NCBI GenBank assembly: GCA_017893485.1
Contig: CM030361.1
Coordinates: 306,557,224-306,621,223, forward strand
Reading direction: 5' to 3'
Length of the DNA stretch: 64,000 bases
Source: Hemerocallis citrina
Lineage: Eukaryota > Streptophyta > Magnoliopsida > Asparagales > Asphodelaceae
Part shown: positions 22,262-32,750 of the stretch, one piece after another
Numbering within the stretch: position 1 is the first letter of the stretch
Layout: each line of letters starts with the position of its first letter
Notes under the pieces: generated by a model
Database searches by the model: none
The model's input: the letters and a program-made list of their open reading frames with translations, nothing else
What the model was told of the DNA's origin: nothing
Position numbers and translations under genes: made by a program

Positions 22262-23782
22262 TCACTGTTCGTTTGTACGCTCCTCAGGAGGGAGCTCGGC
22301 CCCCTCTTTTTGGACGAACTTGGTCAGGTGTCCCCGCTGTATGAGTTCTTCGATCTCCTCTTTGAGAGCCCGACAATCATCCGTGTCGTGGCCGTGGTCC
22401 CTGTGAAAGCGGCACCACTTATCCTTGTTCCTTTTCTTGCCAGGGGTATTCATTCTAGGGGGACCGCGGAGTAGCCCTTCCTTGTCCACTTCCATTAGAA
22501 CTTCTGATATATTAGCAATGAGGGGGGCGGACTGCTCAAAACGAGGAGTCGGGCGGCGCTGGCCATTGCCGTCCTTCTGGGATTTTTGGGACCCCTCTTC
22601 GCTCATATTCTTCTGTTTGTTCCCGGAAGATGATTCTTCAAGAGTAGGGGGGTTGAGAGCCTCTTCCACTCGTATGTACTTCTCCACCCTAAGTAGGAGT
22701 TCTGAGAAATCCCGAGGAGGTTTCTTGGCAAGGGACGCCTTAAGGCGAGCGTCGGTGACGTTGCGCTCGAATGCGGCAGAGGCTACTGATTGGTTGAGGG
22801 AGGAAATGGACTGGGCTTCGGCGGTGAAGCTTCGAACGTAATCCCTTAGGCGTTCACCCTTTTCTTTGTTGAGGGTCACCAGAGATACACTTGTTTTCTC
22901 GGCCCGGCGGCTACTTACGAAATGAGTAAGGAAGAGCCCTTCAAACTAGTCAAATGAGAAGATGGAGGCCGGGGCGAGTCGAGAGTACCATTCTCTCGCA
23001 GACACCTTCAGCGTGGCAGGGAAGATCTTGCAGAGGAGGGCGTCTAAAGCCTGGTGGATCATCATGAGAATTTTGAAACTCTCTATGTGATCCACGGGGT
23101 CCGACTCCCCGGTATACACCTCGAAGTGAGGCAGTTTGAAGTTCTTTGGGACGGGGGCCTCCATGATGGTGCGGGAAAATGGAGGTCTGCTCGGACGGAG
23201 GTTTATCGCCCGTTGCTCTTCTTCCCTGTCAATTCGGTCGAGGCGCCTCTCCATCTCGTGGAGACGGCGGTAGACTGAGTCTTCTCTTTGATCATATCTT
23301 GCCGAGCCCCAGGACTCATCATCGTACGAGGGTGGACTGGGGCTGTGACGATGGTAGCTTGGAGATGGACGAGGACTATGAGTGTGAAGGCGGTGGCTCC
23401 TAGCCGGCTCTTGAGTAGGTGCCCTCTGGTCGTTCTTCAGGGCGATATTGAGGGCCCGTAAGACTGTCGCTTGGAAGTCTTGAAGATCTGCCCTTGTGAC
23501 TGGTACCTCTCCAACTTAGCGGTCCCTATGTGTGGCTCGTCTTATTGGAAAATGAGTTCTCCTCCGATGACACTGAGGGGACTCTCTTTGCCTCCTCGGG
23601 GGAGGGGATCTTCTAGTCCTCGGTCGGCGGGGGGTCCAGACTCTTGAGGCCCCAGGGTGCTCAAGTTGACGGACTCCCCCAAGGGCTCGCCATCCATTCA
23701 GGCGAGTTCTGAGGTCGACCCCCTTTTGGCAGTCGACAATCACTTGACGAAGATCCCGCTCGGGAGGGCTTTGAGAAGCCAT
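22262..23782 (-). pseudogene. Tat-type gypsy gag with two in-frame stops
   Basis: ATG at 23780-23782 opens a 507-codon frame ending TGA at 22262-22264. It is interrupted only by TAA at 23516-23518 (codon 89) and TAG at 22946-22948 (codon 279). The retrotransposon gag core spans about codons 205-375 (VPKNFKLPHFEVYTGESDP; FNRS-like YVRSFTAEAQSI; SLAKKPPRDFSELL). A knuckle-like CRFHRDHGHDTDDC is near codon 455. Structural gag would package the element's RNA in cytoplasmic particles. Few lesions for such length suggest recent activity. No protease or pol follows the stop. Confidence 0.9.
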
Positions 23783-24058
23783 AGATTCAACTGAAGGATT
23801 GGGACTCGCGACATGGTCATGAGGAGGATGTTACTTCGGACAGCTCTGACGGGAGCCCCCCTGGGCAGCCCCCCGAGACCCTGGAGGGGCCTGTTGAGGA
23901 GGAGCATCTTCAGTTGGAGGAGGGGGAGGAGGAAGAGAAGTAGTTCTTCGGTTGGAGACCGCTGCCTTCCCCTTCTATTTTGGATGCATGGCTTGAAACT
24001 AGTATCACTGATGAAGTTAGGTCGGGTTGCTTTTTCGTTCCCACAGATGGCGCTAATC

Positions 24059-24637
24059 TGTTGCTGCTGATTTTGGTGTGGGACCAAACAGATAGAATTT
24101 GTGGATTCTTGAAGAAAACAATAAAGCAAATCTGTTGACCTGTTGACCTTCACCAACTTGTTGACTTGGTCTTTTGCCACTGCTGTGAACCTGCAAAAAG
24201 TGCGAAACACCGGGGTTGATACCGGCGGCGCACCCTCCGACGCTCAAGTCAGTAATCAGAAAAGATTATGAATGAGCTTTGATTGGCAAAAGATTGATTA
24301 CCTCTTAATGGTGGTGGATGGGGGGTATTTCTAGCCGCCTTTGGGATCAGATTAGGAATATAATCCCTAATTCCCAGTGAATGGATAGATGCGAATCAGG
24401 ACCGTTGATTAGGATTAATCAGAAACCCTAATTCTATCCTGATGGACTGGGCTTATTGTGGGTTGAAACCCGCACCCAGTTGAGGTGAATCCGTTCGTGG
24501 GTTATTGGGCTTTTGGAGAGAAGATCCAATAACCACTTCCGACCCCTTAGTAGGTAAAATTACCATTTTACCCCTGAGCTTTAAGATTCGTGCCCGACTT
24601 GAACGGTTCCGATTTAAGCCTATTTTTAGCCATATCA
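24059..24637 (-). repeat. 5' LTR of the gag-only element
   Basis: On the minus strand it runs TGATATGGCTAAAAATAGG ... CAGCAACA. The TATA box position (24326-24333) reads TAGAAATA on the minus strand, one change from the copy at 17588, so promoter strength may be reduced. The first primer-site base follows after GA. Confidence 0.92.
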
Positions 24638-24642
24638 ACGGC

Positions 24643-24748
24643 CATCACCAAGGTTTGATCTATAGAGGTTTCCTTTTATTATCTGAACCTAGTATCTGTT
24701 TGCTCCCCACAGAAATAAGCAGCAACAGATTGGCGCCGTCTGTGGGAA
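24643..24748 (+). repeat. Old relic: last 85 bp of 5' LTR and primer-binding site
   Basis: It resumes exactly after the duplicated ACGGC and ends CAGCAACA at 24727, like the end of the younger LTR. The primer site TTGGCGCCGTCTGTGGGAA (24730-24748) differs from that of the younger element at two positions. Confidence 0.8.
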
Positions 24749-24792
24749 ACCCCAGATCAGACCAAGCCGTGAAGAGACCAATTCTCTCGGTC

Positions 24793-26523
24793 ATGCCTCC
24801 AAAAGGAAAAGGGGAGTCGGCGGTTACTAGCCAACGAGCCAACCCCTTCCTTCACATTATCCTCATACAGAGGACCCCCTTCAACCTCCTCAATAGGATC
24901 AACATCCTCGACCAGAACCGCCTCCTCATCAGCAAACTCAACTTCCTTCCAAAGGGGCCATACCAGAGGGCTCCCGCAGAAGTCGTCCCGAACATCACCA
25001 TGTGCAATGCGTGGTCGAAAACATGGGTTCTATCCATTCCTAGACCAATCCAACAGTACCCTCTGTGATGCCCCAGCTGCAGCAAGACCTCCGTCAAGTC
25101 TGCATTAGTCGACAACAGGGGTCTGATCTCCGAGATCACCTGAACGAAAGGTGAGTCCATGACAAAGACCTCTGTCCAGAACTCCAAGGAAGCAAGAGGA
25201 CCCCCTCTCCTCGAAGACAAAAGTCTAGAAGAACTCCATCTCCCAAGGGACGAAGAAGATCTCCCTCTCCTAGGGGGCGAAGAATGTCTCTTCCCTCTCG
25301 GGAGCGAAGAAGTCAGACTACAGCAAGTCGACTAGTTCACAAGACTAATTAGAAAACAAGAGACGTCCGTCACCAAGGCAGAATTACAAAACTTTAAAGA
25401 TGAGATCCTCAAAACCCTCCACGTCGCTCTGAACAGGAGACAACAAATAAATAGTCTTTGCCTCACAACCATACATGAGAAAGAATCTTGTGGGTCGACC
25501 ATATCCAACCAAAGGAAAGACTCAGTTCTCTGCCGCCTTCGAGAGATGGAGGACCATCTCAATAGAATTAACTGAGAGGAAGACCGTCAACCAAAAAGCT
25601 TCTGCCCTAGCAGACCTTGCTTTTCCAGGTCAATCATGAAGGCCCACGTCCCTGAGACCTTCAAGCCGCCACACTTCAAAACCTACAACAGAGAATCTGA
25701 CCCGACGGATCATATTGAGAATTTCAAAATCCTCAAGATGATCCACCAGGTCTTAGACGCATTCATCTGCAAGATATTCACTGCCACACTGAAGGGGTCA
25801 GTACGGGAGTAGTACTCCCGCCTATCTCCAGGCTCCATCTTCTCCTTCGACTAATATGAGGAGCACTTCCTCACACACTTTATAAGCAGCCGCCAAACCA
25901 AGAAGACACATACTTCTTTACTGGGCCTGAATCAAATGGAAGGAGAACGACTTAGGAACTTTGTCCAGCACTTCACAGTTGAGTTCCAAACTATCGGCTC
26001 CCTCGATACAGTAGTAGTAACCGACGCGTTCAGATACAACGTCAACCATGCCGATCTGAAGGCGTCCCTTGCCAAAAAGCCTTCTCGGAAATTCTCGGAA
26101 CTCTTGCTTACAAGTGAGAAGTATATCTGACCTAAAGAGGCTCTCAACCTCCCCGGTCGAGAGAAGCCTTCCTCTGGGAGCAAACAGATGAGTGCAAACG
26201 AAGAAGGATCCCAGAAATTCCATAAAGATGACAATGGTCAACACCGCCCTCCTCGTTTCGAGAATTTCACCCCTCTTAATGCCACCATATCAGCAGTCCT
26301 CATAGAGGTGGACAAGGAAAGGCTACTCTGCCCTCCCCCTAGAATGAACACTTCGGGGAAGAGGAGGAACAGAGATAAGTGACGTCATTTTCACAGAGAT
26401 CACGGCTACGATATATGATAGTCGGGCTCTAAAGAAAGAAATCGAAGAGCTTATCCAGCGAAAGCACCTATCCAAGTTCGTCCCGAAAGAACAAGGTCGA
26501 TCCTCCACTAGTACGAAGGGCTA
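24793..26523 (+). pseudogene. Degenerate Tat-type gag of the old relic
   Basis: ATG 24793 starts MPPKGKGES, then frames break repeatedly. The capsid core is recognisable at 25630-26130 (HVPETFKPPHFKTYNRESDP; ESDPTDHIENFKILKMIHQ; DLKASLAKKPSRKFSELLL). The knuckle region HFHRDHGYD lies near 26390, with its first Cys codon changed and a stop before it. The residues parallel the gag at 22262-23782 on the other strand. Numerous stops show it is much older. Confidence 0.85.
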
Positions 26524-26726
26524 ACAAGCGAGCAGAGAAGGAATTCGAGTCCTAAGACTCAGATCACGTGGTTGTCCTCTACTCCATCCATTGAGGGCCT
26601 ATGGGTGAGGAATCAAACTCCTCCCGAAAGGCCTTCATCCTGGAGGTGAATTCAGTGCACAATTTCCCCCAACCAAGAGTACGGGGGTTTCAGTGACACT
26701 CATATAAGGATTTAGAGGGCGTTCGA

Positions 26727-27293
26727 ATGCCCCACTGCGAAGCACTTGTAATAAGCCTCTACATGGCCAACCACGAGGTACGTCGCATCCTAGTAAACAA
26801 CGGAAGTTCTGTCAATATCCTCTTTCTTAAAGCCTTCGAAGTCCACAAGTTCTCTTGGGATCGTCTCAAGCCCGTCGGTTGCACTCTCTATCGGTTCATT
26901 GAGGTCCCAATCCAAATCAAAGGATTAATCACTCTCGATGTGACTGCAAGAATGACCCCAATAATCCGAACCGAAGCAATGGACTTCATGGTCATCAATG
27001 TAAAGGCTGCCTACAACGCCATCCTTGGCCAACCCAATCTAGCAGCACTTCATGTCGTACCCTCAGCTTTCCACATGAAAATGAAGTTCCTTACGCCAGC
27101 AGGGGTAGGTGAGGCCAAAGGAAGCCAAGAGACTGCTCAGAGGTGCTACACATCTACAATGGGGGGCTCGGTCCTCCAACTTGAAGCATTAAAGCTCCCC
27201 CAAGAGAACAGTCAAGTCTTTCCGAGCAAGTTGATGAACTCAAGGAGATCCCCCCATTCCGGGAAGACGGACCTGGAATACCAAATGAAGTAA
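26727..27293 (+). pseudogene. Retropepsin region of the old relic, catalytic Asp lost
   Basis: This open 188-codon stretch has the Tat/Athila protease layout: ALVISLYMANHEVRRILV, then NNGSSVNILF, and AYNAILGQPNL downstream. The family motif at the active site begins with Asp; here it is Asn, so the enzyme would be dead. The younger gag-only element lacks this region entirely. RT does not follow: after 27293 the sequence matches the 3' non-coding part of the younger element (about 22260 downwards). Confidence 0.75.
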
Positions 27294-27439
27294 CACGAGG
27301 GTGCTTAACACCCTATAGTAGAAGTAGGTTTTCAGTTTTCAACAAGGTCGATACTTACAAATCGGCCAAAGCATGTAATAACGTCTAACCACCCTCGGGG
27401 CAACCACTTGATTTTTTATTTCAATAAAACTTAGCATTT

Positions 27440-28300
27440 TTTACAAAAAACTTTGTACTACCCTCATAGCTCTCTTCCTGAGTCACATCTACGAGGCGTT
27501 AAACAACAAGTTCAGAGTCCAGCTTACCTCTAAAGGCTGCTCCCACAACTTGCTAGGATCAAATAATGAGTTTGGAGTCTAACGCTTAAACGCCGCTTTA
27601 GTCGCTTGTGAACAAGCAAGTGCGGAGCAGGGCTCACCATTCAGAATTGCTTATACAACTCCTTAACCCCCTCAAACAACAAGTTTTGATTTCAACACTT
27701 GGTTCAATGCTGCTTTGGTCGCTTGCAAATGAGCAAGTGTGAAGCAGGGCTCGCCATTCGGAATTGCTCCTGCAACTCATTAAAGACCTAGAAAACTTAT
27801 TCGAAGTTCTAATTCATAGCTCGAAATCGCCCCCTTAACTTGCAAGCATGCGAGTTCGGGCTCAAAGCGACCATTCGAACTACTCCTAAAATGTGTTAAC
27901 TTTACAACAAGCAAGTTCGGAGACTGGCTCTTTCTCAGGGTTATCCCCAAAACTTGACTCAAACATATTTGAATCTAGGGTCCAGCTTGCCCTTAGAGCT
28001 GATCCTATGGCTCGATAACCCTCAACAATGTGTCAGTACTTAGCTCCTCTTTCGAGCTACACCAACAACTCATTGTCTCTCAAACAACATGTGTGGAGTC
28101 AAAACTTGTAGTCGATACCGCTCTAACAACTCGCTAGCAAGTAGGTTCGGAGCCTGACTCATCACTCAAACTGCTCCTACAACCAGCTAACTTCTCAAGC
28201 CAGCCCGGAGCACAGCCCTCCCCTGGGGCTACTTCCACGACTTGCTCCAAACAATGAGTCACAGCACAAAGAAGCCAAGAGTCAAGACAAATACACTTGA
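27440..28300 (+). repeat. Degenerate tandem repeats of the old relic
   Basis: Repeated words CAACTCGTTA, AACAAGTTCGGAG, GCTCGCCATTC and GAATTGCTCCTAC at about 110-120 bp spacing match, in inverse orientation, the array at 21331-21990. Divergence between copies is high. Confidence 0.7.
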
Positions 28301-28852
28301 AAGACCTTTAGTTCATATCAATTTCCTACTACGAGATATGGAGTATACGCCAAGTTTCTTATTCCAAGCACAAACCTAAAAACAAAATACATCAGGTATG
28401 TCCACTCCGATCACTTACGACCATAAGGAAGGAGAAACACTTCGGTTCAAAGACATATTCTGCTTGAGACACTTCTTCACCATTGAAGAACCACCTCAGC
28501 AGCCCGAGCTACTAAAGAGGGGTTCTAAACCCACAGATCGAGTCTCGGCCTTACGACCATGAGCGCCCCCCGCCTTCTTGCCAGGAGCCGTGCTTGAGGT
28601 CCTGACCACTTGCTTTAGGCATCCCCAGGGATCCATTCCCCTGAATTCCTTTGTCCCAATACACAAGACGTCTCGAAGCATCAAGACGAGCCTTCCTTAG
28701 ACGGGCAAACTCCAAGTCTCTTCCAACCAACACTGCCTTCAGTCGAACGAGCTCCAACCCCGTCACACGCAACTTGTTGCAAGGCAGAGCATGCTTAGCA
28801 TCCCGATGGCCTCCCCTAGTATATATGATGATCTGTCAATAAAGAGAGAGAT
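28301..28852 (+). other. 3' internal region of the old relic, no domain
   Basis: Short open frames on both strands (for example 28551-28772 minus) show no recognisable family. The last bases GAGAT (28848-28852) are the left copy of the target duplication of the next insertion. Confidence 0.4.
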
Positions 28853-31800
28853 TGTCATGCCCTGCTTCCCAAAATACGGGAATACGAGCCCGTGACGAAG
28901 GTCTAGCAAATGATATTAATATCATTCATAAGTTGTACCAGTCTCAACTCAACAATATGCAAAAAGAGAATAAGCACAACCACACAGATAATCATAATCA
29001 CATAGATAACCACTGGAATTAAACATTCAATAATCCAACACAATAACCAATACTGAGAAAACAAATAGCAGTTACGGGTCAAAAGCCCGGGGTACAAGTT
29101 TAATCAAATGAATCGCAATAAGATAAGAAAACATGGAACGAAATAGTTTATTCTAAGGCAGCTCCTGTTCCAATTTAGAAATATTGTTCGCCAATGCTCT
29201 CTGGCAAATCTCCTGGCTCACCTGTAGCTGGATTAACTAGAAAGAAAAGAAATATCCTTAGAGCAAGCATGGACAGCAAGTAGTGAAAGCAGCGAGTAAG
29301 GAATAAGGTACATGAAGGAATATGAATCAAGATCAAATTGTAAAGACAATAATGGTACTAATAACAATGGTCATAATCAAGTATATACATGTCAACTAGG
29401 TCTATTAGAGTGTTGTTTCTCCTATCTAGTGCACGTACTACTGCGTCCCATACAACAGGTTCAGTGCACGCAAAACAGTGTACGTTTTAGACTTCGTGGT
29501 GGAATTTACAGAGCGTGTACTCGGTGTATCACGATAACAAGATAACAAGATAACAAGATAACAAGTTCACGTCTCTACAAGTAATTCTCCACCTTCCATG
29601 TTAAGATTCCATGTAACAAGAGGGCCCTACCGAGTACATTTTCTGAGACTATCCACTACTAGGTCAGCCCTTAGATACTCCGGCTTGTTTAGTATTTTAT
29701 TATTAAGTCATACATGTACATGCAAGTGGTTATAAGAATGTCAAGGGGATGATAATAATTTAGCAACATGATGCATTGCACAATAATAAACATGAAGTAG
29801 CAATCTGAAACAGCTGACACAGTAACACTAAAACAGCGATAACTCCAAGGCTACAATTCAGAATTCGAAGTTCCAGGATGTTATTAGCAACTAGACACTT
29901 AGGGCTACAACTTATATTCAGTAACTTTCTGCTAATTTTGACTGTAGCTAGGTTAAACACCCTATTCTTTGCAGTTTAGCTGTTCTGGCAGCAACTAAAT
30001 GTCAACATCTAATGGGTGGAAACAGGGTATAAATACACTGTAAAAATCTACGAAAATTAGAGATGAAACCTAAGCATGTCTATAAAGTTTCTGGAGGTTT
30101 TCATGGCATTCTAGTATTATTAACATGGTGTTTCACTAATAAATGTGTCGATATTGCATTAATTCTGCAGTCTGAAAAATGCGGACCAACAGAGACTAGA
30201 AATGTGATATCTCACAGCTCGTGACTCGGAATCAGGATCTGTCACTTGGGTTGGAAACTAGACTCAGTAAGCTAAAACTCCCTTTTGTATCATTTGTGTT
30301 AATTTTCAAGTTAACAGGGTCGAAACTTCTGTGCAAAACAGTACATGCAGCAAGAATTCATAAAAAGCTATCACATATGAGTTCATCAAAGTAGGTAATT
30401 AACATGTTATGGCATCATGAATTGTATCAAGGCCAATGTACAGCAAGTAGAATGAATTTTCCAGTGTACAAGTCAAATTTATCATGTCAAGTTCAAGTCA
30501 CAAGATCTCAATTAATCCACATGTATTTGATCATAATGTATTTTACTCATATGCAAGTTCTAGTCATCTTATTCATGTCATGTGTGTATATAGGCTTGAG
30601 TTTGAGTCAATGGATAATAATATAATGTCAAGAGTACGTCGGGTTAGCTCGTTTAAACCCTCGATACTCCCAACGGAAGGGACACAAGGCAAAGTTAACG
30701 ATAATTGAAGTGGAACTAGTTGCATAAGAGGTCAAAAATCTTGAACTAGAATAATTAATTGAGTTCAAGCGGACTTGCCTTTTTTATCGATGATTCAAAT
30801 GCGAATAAGAAATAACGAGATCAGAATCCCAGGGAGCAATTCCAAAAATACGTGCGAAGACCGTGTGAAGATAGTCAAACAGCAAAGAGCAACCAGCAAT
30901 CCAGCGAACAACAAACACTAAGACAGCAAGCAGCCAAATCACCAAGACAGCAGATCAAGCAATCAACAGCAACTCATCTAAGATCTCACACCGGATCAGG
31001 GCAAACACCAAACGGCAAACTCGGATCGGCTACACCAAAACACCGAACAGCAAAATCGACCACTCACTACCTCTTCCAAACACCAAACAACAATGTCACC
31101 AAATCCCGTTCTTCTCCTTTTTCTTTTATTCGATTGAGAGAGAGAGGGCGCGGGAGAGAAAAAACGGCAATACAGCGACGATAGGCGAAGGTAGCGGCGA
31201 GGCGCCCGGGATTACTGGCGACGGCGATGAGCGGCGGCGCTGGTCGGGAAGCGACGCAGCAGCGAGAACCTCTGTCGTCGAGAGCGACTGGCTCTGTTTT
31301 CGCTCGAAAACAGAGGAGACGAGCGAAGGGGTGTGCGAGGCTCGTCAATGGCGGGGAGAGGTTGACAAGGGTGAGAGGTCGAGGAGGCGAAGGTGGTTGC
31401 TGTCGAGGGGCAATCGGAGGGGCGATAAGGAGTGATTTGGTTCGGTTTTGGGGAGAGAATGGTGATGGTCTGATGGGTTGTCGAAGTGGGGATGAAATAG
31501 GGAGAGGGCGGCTCGACGGGGGTGCGAAGAGTCGAGGGGACGAGGGGATGATGCTGGAGATGGTGGCGACGACAATGGAGGTGGTGGCGGTTGGAGTTGG
31601 CGACGGGGAAGGGGAGAAGCGATGGGTTTTGATTGGGTGTTTGGGTGGTTGAAGATGAAACGGAGAGAGAGAGTGGGAACGGGAGAGAGAGTGGAACGGG
31701 GTAGAGAATGGAACGGGATTAGGGGATGAGGAGTTGGTTTTTGGTTAGTTCTGATTTGTGGGAGAGTGGGGGAGAATAAATATAATAAAATAGTAGAGTA

Positions 31801-32079
31801 GATTGTGGGGAGTTAGGGATACGGGGGATTGAGGGGAGAAAATCTGGGTTATTAGTTAGGGGAATCTGGGTTTGGGTAGACTAGGTTTTTGGATTTAATA
31901 TCCAATAAAGGGATGGGTTTTGGGCTTGTATGTGGATGGGCTAACAATAATAATACAAGAAAACAAATGGAAACAGAAAGCCCACTATAGGACAAATACC
32001 CACAACACAATAAATTAGGAAGGAAAATACCATTAAAATACAAGGGAAATAATCCGTACAATCGAAAACAGGGGTTACA
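28853..32079 (-). repeat. Solo LTR, 3.2 kb, long TGTAAC-type family
   Basis: On the minus strand it starts TGTAACCCCTG and ends GCAGGGCATGACA. It is bounded by a 5-bp duplication GAGAT (28848-28852 and 32080-32084). Internal LTR-retrotransposon sequence is absent, so it is a solo LTR left by recombination. On the minus strand the order is: AT-rich U3, a CT-rich then Pro-codon-rich GC block (31660-31200), then a long transcript-like AT/GT region. An 8-bp ATAACAAG tandem repeat (x4) is at 29534-29565. The GTGACA-like end and TGTAAC start suit gypsy LTRs of the long-LTR type. Confidence 0.82.
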
Positions 32080-32084
32080 GAGAT

Positions 32085-32750
32085 AGAGCCACTACAACGT
32101 TAGCAAACACTAAAGACTTCGATCCAATATTAAAAAGACTTGGAACACCAACAACTCATCAACTCAAGATAACGAGTTCAGTGCTCTGGTCCTTGCTCGA
32201 ACTCCTCCAATAACTCCTTAACTCCATACAATGGTGTTAGAGTCTAGCTCATCCATAGAGATTCTCCCACAACTAGTCACTTTCAAGCATCAGGTATGAC
32301 ATACAACCCTCTCATCGAGTTGTCTCTACCAACTTGTTGGGCTCAAACAGCAAGTTCGACCCAACTCTTACTCGAGTTGCTCCTACAAACTTGCTAGGTT
32401 CAAACCGCAATTTTGGAGTCCATCTTCCTCCTCGAGTTATTTCTATTAACTTTTCGGGCTCAAACGGCAAGGTTGGTGGTAACTCCCTCCTCGAGTTGCT
32501 TCTACAAACTTGTTGCTTGCAAGTAGCAAGTTCGGCATAAACCACCTCCTCAAGTTGCCTCCACAAGCTTGTTGGGTTCAAACAACAAGTTTGGAGTCCA
32601 ACTTCCTCCAAGAGTTGCTTCTACTAACTTGTCGAGCTCAAATGGTAAGGTCGGCTCTACAAGTTTTTCGGGCTCAAACAGCAAGGTTGCCACCAACTCC
32701 CTCCTCGAGTCACCTATAAAAGCTAATCGGGTCCAAAAGGCAAGTCCCTC
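32085..32750 (+). repeat. Old relic tandem repeats, after the solo LTR
   Basis: It contains repeated CTCGAGTTGCTYCTAC, AACTTGTTGGGCTCAAA and CAGCAAGTTCG modules, most in a 58-62-bp half-period within a unit of about 120 bp. It continues the repeat type seen at 27440-28300, which supports the view that the solo LTR interrupted one element. Confidence 0.7.

Larger units (their letters stand above)
17323..24637 (-). mobile_element. Non-autonomous gag-only gypsy LTR element (TR-GAG-like), 7.3 kb
   Basis: Long LTRs (17323-17899 and 24059-24637) carry the same insert boundaries and a perfect 5-bp duplication ACGGC (17318-17322 and 24638-24642). The primer site is at 24038-24056 (minus strand TTAGCGCCATCTGTGGGAA). 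The purine tract just inside the left LTR reads AGGAGTGGGGGGCTCG on the minus strand. The only coding domain is a Tat-type gag (22262-23782). About 4 kb of simple and tandem repeats replaces protease, RT, RNase H and integrase. It would need a helper polymerase. Confidence 0.92.
16634..32750 (+). mobile_element. Old Tat-like gypsy relic (host of nested insertions)
   Basis: The 5' LTR begins at 16634 and is interrupted at 17322 by a younger relative. It resumes at 24643 and ends at 24727. The primer site TTGGCGCCGTCTGTGGGAA is at 24730-24748, then a heavily broken gag (24793-26520), a protease region (26727-27293) and degenerate tandem repeats (27440-28300, resuming after a solo LTR at 32085-32750). 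No RT or integrase is recognisable and no 3' LTR was found; sequence of another LTR family starts at 32751. The right boundary is therefore only where its repeats stop. Confidence 0.72.

Noticed and set aside
22425..22841. 138-codon plus-strand frame
   Set aside because: Antisense of the well-supported gag at 22262-23782.
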